NCBI GenBank assembly: GCA_049696015.1
Contig: JBAVTG010000254.1
Coordinates: forward strand, 1-11,120
Reading direction: 5' to 3'
Origin: JANMEX01 sp049696015
Lineage (GTDB): Bacteria; Pseudomonadota; Alphaproteobacteria; Rhizobiales; Rhizobiaceae
DNA: 11,120 nucleotides
Part shown: piece after piece, positions 6,382 to 11,120 of the stretch
Numbering within the stretch: position 1 is the first letter of the stretch
Layout of the letters: every line of letters starts with the position of its first letter
Made by a program: the position numbers and the translations under genes
Notes under the pieces: generated by a model
Seen by the model: only the letters and a program-made list of their open reading frames with translations
Database searches by the model: none
What the model was told of the DNA's origin: nothing

Positions 6382-7172
6382 CCGTCTACCGCGCGTCGCC
6401 CGCCGACGGTGTCGCTTGGATAACGGGCGGCTCGTCCGGCATTGGGTTGGAACTCGCGTTCGAGCTGGCGCGGCGCGGGTTCAAGGTCGCCGTTTCGTCG
6501 CGCAACTTTGAACTGCTTGCCGACGCACTGGCCAAGGAACCGTCTTTCTCAGCGAAAATTCTCCGATTCGCCTGCGATGTGTCAAATCCGGAAGACATGG
6601 CGCGCGTCCTGACCGAAATCGAAGACACGCTTGGTCCAATTGCGCTGGGCATATTCAATGCTGGCAATTATATCCCGCAGCATGGAGCGGCGCTTGAAAT
6701 CAGCGCGTTTCGCAAAACCTTTGATGTCAATTTCATGGGCGTCACCAATGGGTTGATCCCCCTTGTTGAGCGGATGAAGGCGCGGGGGAAAGGTCAAATT
6801 GCCATTACCGGCTCGATCACAAGCTACGCCGGCTTGCCCATGGCTGGCGCTTATGGCGCATCAAAAGCCGCGCTCAATTCCATGGCGCAAAGCCTGAAGT
6901 TTGATCTCGACCGGATGAACATTCGCCTCCAGGTCTGCAATCCGGGCTTTGTCGTCTCGGAACTGACCAAGAAGAATGACTTCGCGATGCCGGGGCTGAT
7001 GGAAACTGCCGATGCGGCAAAGCGTTATGCTGACGGGCTTGAAAAAGGCGGCTTTGAAATCCGGTTTCCCCGCCGTCTCGCCTGGCCTTTGCGATTGGTC
7101 AGCATGCTGCCGTCATCGCTCTACTTCTGGACGATCGCCAGGGCGACTGGAGCTGACAAGCCGCTTACTTAG
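6378..7172 (+). CDS. Short-chain dehydrogenase/reductase (SDR family, classical)
   Basis: 264 residues, normal for a classical SDR. ATG 6378 overlaps the ChrR stop as ATGA, and this start places the nucleotide-binding loop TGGSSGIG at residues 16-23. Other motifs: NAG at 94-96, N118, S146 (ITGSITSYAG), and the catalytic Y159-x3-K163 (YGASK), followed by CNPGFVVSELT, which caps the nicotinamide. S40, S41 and R42 after the second beta strand (VAVSSRN) suggest NADP rather than NAD. The C-terminal end (RRLAWPLRLVSMLPSSLYFWTIAR, described in part) is hydrophobic with basic residues and could contact membrane or lipid, as in SDRs acting on acyl or steroid-like substrates. Substrate is unknown. Coupling to the ChrR-like gene suggests a role in the same stress or membrane-lipid response. 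Confidence 0.93.
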   Translation: MTVYRASPADGVAWITGGSSGIGLELAFELARRGFKVAVSSRNFELLADALAKEPSFSAKILRFACDVSNPEDMARVLTEIEDTLGPIALGIFNAGNYIPQHGAALEISAFRKTFDVNFMGVTNGLIPLVERMKARGKGQIAITGSITSYAGLPMAGAYGASKAALNSMAQSLKFDLDRMNIRLQVCNPGFVVSELTKKNDFAMPGLMETADAAKRYADGLEKGGFEIRFPRRLAWPLRLVSMLPSSLYFWTIARATGADKPLT

Positions 7173-7235
7173 CGGCATTTTGCTTTCCGCATTAATTGCG
7201 ATTACGTCTGTCTCGCCAAGCCTTGGGAGGGGTCA

Positions 7236-8207
7236 TTGCGAAAATTGTCCTATTTATTGTTTGCCATCTTGGCCCTCGCCGCTGCGGCGTGGCTGTTTGG
7301 GCCGCGTGTGGAGTCCAATACCGTGACCAGTTTTGATCCAACATCAATCGGACCGGACCCGGATGCTTATTTGGCGGCAAGCGAAGCAAAAGTGTCCGGC
7401 ATTCACGACGATTTGCAAAAAGAAATAGTCTGGGCCTATCCCACCTCAAAAGCCAAGACACCGTTGGCCATCATCTATGTTCACGGATTTTCCGCTTCCA
7501 AAGGCGAAACCCGCCCGGTTCCGGACATGGCAGCAAAGGCGCTGGGCGCCAATCTCTACTTCGCGCGATTGACCGGCCACGGTCAGGATGGCGCCGCGCT
7601 TGCCGAAGCTACAGTCAATGATTGGGCAAATGACATGGCCGAGGCGCTCGCCATAGGAAAGCTGATTGGCGAGAAAGTGATCGTCGTCGGCGTCTCCACC
7701 GGCGCAGGCCTTGCCACTTGGGCCGCCGATGATCCGGCCCTCTCAAGGCAAATCGACGGCCTCGTGTTCATCTCGCCGAACTACGGTGTGCAAGCGGGCG
7801 GCGCCTGGCTCTTGACCTTGCCGTTTGGCGAGCAACTGGCAAATCTGGTTGTCGGCAAAGAGCGGACGTTTGAAACATACAATGATCTGCACAAGCGCTT
7901 CTGGACATGGTCCTACCCGACCAAGGCGTTGCTGCCGATGGCGGCGCTCACCAGTCTTGCCGCTGCCACCCCGGTTGAGCAGATCAAACAGCCGGTCCTC
8001 ATGATTTATTCCGAAACCGACAAAGTCATCCGGCCGGAACTTTTGAAAGCGGTAGCGGCACGTTGGGGCGGCAAGGCCGAACTCTATGCGCTGCCTAAAA
8101 ATGACGATCCATCAAGCCACGTCATCGCAGGCGACGCGCTCTCGCCTTCAACCAACGAGGAAGTGGCAAACAAGATCGTCGAATGGATCAAATCGCAAGC
8201 ATTTTGA
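7236..8207 (+). CDS. Membrane-anchored alpha/beta hydrolase
   Basis: 323 residues. Residues 5-21 (SYLLFAILALAAAAWLF) are a hydrophobic N-terminal segment after MRK, either a signal anchor or an uncleaved signal, so the catalytic domain should lie in the periplasm. The fold has the oxyanion-hole HG at 83-84 (IIYVHGFSASKGE), the nucleophile elbow GVSTG with S154, an acid D262 (YSETDKVIRP) and histidine H295 (SSHVIAGD), a complete Ser-Asp-His triad. The TTG start at 7236 is chosen because GGGAGG sits 5 bases upstream and no ATG or GTG is better placed. The frame is open back to the SDR stop at 7170-7172, in the same frame, so the two proteins are separated by that one stop codon. It lies 63 bases after the SDR gene on the same strand and may share its transcript. 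Substrate (lipid ester, acylglycerol or peptide-like) cannot be told. Confidence 0.88.
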   Translation: MRKLSYLLFAILALAAAAWLFGPRVESNTVTSFDPTSIGPDPDAYLAASEAKVSGIHDDLQKEIVWAYPTSKAKTPLAIIYVHGFSASKGETRPVPDMAAKALGANLYFARLTGHGQDGAALAEATVNDWANDMAEALAIGKLIGEKVIVVGVSTGAGLATWAADDPALSRQIDGLVFISPNYGVQAGGAWLLTLPFGEQLANLVVGKERTFETYNDLHKRFWTWSYPTKALLPMAALTSLAAATPVEQIKQPVLMIYSETDKVIRPELLKAVAARWGGKAELYALPKNDDPSSHVIAGDALSPSTNEEVANKIVEWIKSQAF

Positions 8208-8226
8208 ATGCCTTGCTTGAATGACT

Positions 8227-9405
8227 TCATGAAGGTTTGGCTTTGGCGAATAAAAACGCCACACACGACAGCCCGACTGCCGCTGCATACACCAGAAACA
8301 GCCACTGAAACGCGCCATCCGGGTTTGCCCGTTTGGCAGACTCAAGCAGCGGGCCGCCTGCAATCTGCATGAGACCGACCCCGGCGATGTTGAAAAAATT
8401 CATCAGCGTGACGCCGCGGCCAAGCAACTGCGGCGCAAGGAACGAGCGCCCATGCGCCATCTGCAAACCATAAGTCATCCCGAACAGGCCGATGGCAAAA
8501 AACAGGATTGTCGCCGCCGCCAGAGACTGCGCGGGCGCAAATGCCAGCCAGACAAGCGCGCAAAACTGGACAAAGTTGCCACCCAGAATCAGGTTTCGCG
8601 CCGAGCCGGTGATTTTTTCGAGCGGCCCGTACAAAAATGACCCGAACGCCATGCCAAGCGCCATGAAGAAGGTGACATTGCCGATCTGAATGGCGCTCGC
8701 ACCGAAGGTTTCAGTCAGATATGGCCCTGCCCAAAGGCCGCGTATCCCGGCCGGCGGCATGTAGGCAATCAGCATCAACGGGATCAGCGGCCAGAACCAG
8801 CGCATTTTCAAAATCGCAAGATAGCCCGAATAGCCGCCGCCTGCGCCAGTATCGACGCTTTGCTGCGGGCGCACAAACCGCCAGATCAGCAGGCCAATCA
8901 GCACAGAAACAGCACCGAGGACCGCAATCGTTTCGCGCCACCCGAAACTTTCGACTGCGTATGCCAGCGGCGATGTGCCGGCGACATTGCCAAGCGTGCC
9001 GAAGGCGACGAGCCATGTTGTGAACAGGGCAAAGCGTTCGGGCGCGCCATGGCGTGCAAACAGGAAATACGATGCCATCAAGACCGGCGCACAGCCAATG
9101 CCGATCAGCCCCATGGCCGCAATGACCATCGCGCTGTTCTGCGCCAGCGCAAACAGCATCGCCCCGCCACCGGCAAACAGAGGGAAAATCAGCCCCGCCG
9201 TAAACCTTGAGCCGCGCCGGTCGAGCATCAGCCCGACCTTGAATTGCATCAGCGCAAAGGTGATGAAAAACACACCGGAGGCAAGCCCAAGCTCTGTCTT
9301 GGTCATCGCCAGCTCTGCGCTCAGCACAGGCGTCAGGACAGCCAGAAACGCCCTGAAGAACTGCGACATGACGTAGGCCAGCGCAAGAACGGCATACCCG
9401 GCCAT
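8227..9405 (-). CDS. Major facilitator superfamily transporter
   Basis: 392 residues, overwhelmingly hydrophobic, with a predicted 12 membrane helices typical of MFS permeases. The N-terminal half carries FMQ-type helix ends and the loop 2-3 motif region MLDRRGSRFTAG, equivalent to the conserved GxLaDrxGrr signature between helices 2 and 3. A central cytoplasmic loop (RPQQSVDTGAGGGYSGYL) separates the two halves. No substrate is evident; these AraJ/YcaD-like permeases cover drugs, sugars and small anions. The start at 9405 is the normal family start (MAGYAVLALAYVMSQF), but there is no clear ribosome binding site. The ATG lies only 9 bases after the DEAD-box helicase stop, so translation is probably coupled. 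It converges with the alpha/beta hydrolase, with 19 bases between stops. Confidence 0.9.
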   Translation of the reverse strand: MAGYAVLALAYVMSQFFRAFLAVLTPVLSAELAMTKTELGLASGVFFITFALMQFKVGLMLDRRGSRFTAGLIFPLFAGGGAMLFALAQNSAMVIAAMGLIGIGCAPVLMASYFLFARHGAPERFALFTTWLVAFGTLGNVAGTSPLAYAVESFGWRETIAVLGAVSVLIGLLIWRFVRPQQSVDTGAGGGYSGYLAILKMRWFWPLIPLMLIAYMPPAGIRGLWAGPYLTETFGASAIQIGNVTFFMALGMAFGSFLYGPLEKITGSARNLILGGNFVQFCALVWLAFAPAQSLAAATILFFAIGLFGMTYGLQMAHGRSFLAPQLLGRGVTLMNFFNIAGVGLMQIAGGPLLESAKRANPDGAFQWLFLVYAAAVGLSCVAFLFAKAKPS

Positions 9406-9414
9406 GGTCTAGGT

Positions 9415-10869
<1,455 letters not shown>

Positions 10870-11120
10870 AATCAGTCTTTCAGCGCAGATGCGCGTTTGG
10901 TGCGCCCGGCACAAAAGTGCGCGGCACGCGGGATTGCGGCTGGACCCTTGCGGGTCCGGTGATCCACCTGATTTGCCTTGCGGCCCAACTGGCGGTTCGC
11001 ACCTTGCCGTCTATTGGGAAAGGAGCGGGAAAGCGCGGAAACGAAAGGAGCCCTAGCCCCAACATCGCGCTTGGTGCGGTCTATGCGCTATTTTTGTGTG
11101 CAATGCAACAATTGGATTGC
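10870..11120 (-). promoter_or_regulatory. Long leader of the helicase gene with a GNRA-capped hairpin
   Basis: About 250 bases upstream of the helicase with no gene I can support. On the minus strand, 10942-10957 folds as a 6-base stem GGACCC/GGGTCC closed by a GCAA tetraloop, a stable GNRA cap. The hairpin sits about 73-88 bases before the start codon and has no T-tract after it, so it is not a terminator in that direction. A poor sigma-70-like pair (TTGCAT-N17-CATAGA, three of six matches in each box) lies near the window end. Long structured leaders are common upstream of RNA helicases that regulate themselves or respond to cold; that is inference. Confidence 0.4.

Noticed and set aside
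8199..8234. Short inverted repeats (GCATT-TTG-AATGC and the palindrome CTTCATGAAG) between the hydrolase and MFS gene, as a bidirectional terminator
   Set aside because: Stems are short and AT-rich and lack a T-tract in either direction; could be chance.

Overview
The window looks like a chromosomal segment of an alphaproteobacterium, most likely of the Hyphomicrobiales (Rhizobiales) type. The reasons are the GC-rich coding sequence, a rhizobial-style cysteine synthase next to a 3-mercaptopyruvate sulfurtransferase, a ChrR-type cupin protein, and an AldR/Lrp–alanine dehydrogenase divergent pair. I cannot name the genus. Most genes are housekeeping or accessory metabolic genes. There is no rRNA, tRNA, CRISPR array or insertion sequence that I can recognise.

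Layout. (1) Positions 1-624 are AT-rich and unlike everything downstream. They hold one broken gene of about 194 codons, with an in-frame TAA and a -1 frameshift in a run of eight A. A few codons of a possible upstream gene end 4 bases before it. This looks like horizontally acquired cargo, perhaps an immunity-type or other small accessory protein, now decayed. (2) Positions 640-2374 hold a divergent pair: an Lrp/AsnC regulator (minus strand) and alanine dehydrogenase (plus strand). A strong stem-loop plus T-tract follows alanine dehydrogenase and probably also ends the convergent OmpA-like gene. (3) Positions 2447-5558, minus strand, hold a sulfur module. A cysteine synthase overlaps a protein that fuses a two-domain rhodanese (mercaptopyruvate sulfurtransferase) to a GNAT acetyltransferase, and a separate small OmpA-like periplasmic protein follows. 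(4) Positions 5684-8207, plus strand, hold a ChrR-like cupin protein, an SDR oxidoreductase overlapping it by ATGA, and a membrane-anchored alpha/beta hydrolase. A sequence matching the ECF11/RpoE-type promoter (TGATCC-N18-TAACA) lies just upstream of the ChrR gene. (5) Positions 8227-10869, minus strand, hold a RhlE-type DEAD-box RNA helicase followed after 9 bases by an MFS transporter. The helicase has a leader of about 250 bases with a GCAA-tetraloop hairpin.

The most interesting points are three. The ChrR homologue keeps all four cupin metal ligands but has lost the N-terminal zinc ligands needed in classical anti-sigma factors; it has no sigma gene beside it, yet seems to sit behind an RpoE-like promoter. 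The sulfurtransferase-acetyltransferase fusion is translationally coupled to cysteine synthase. The AT-rich broken gene abuts the regulator's 3' end.
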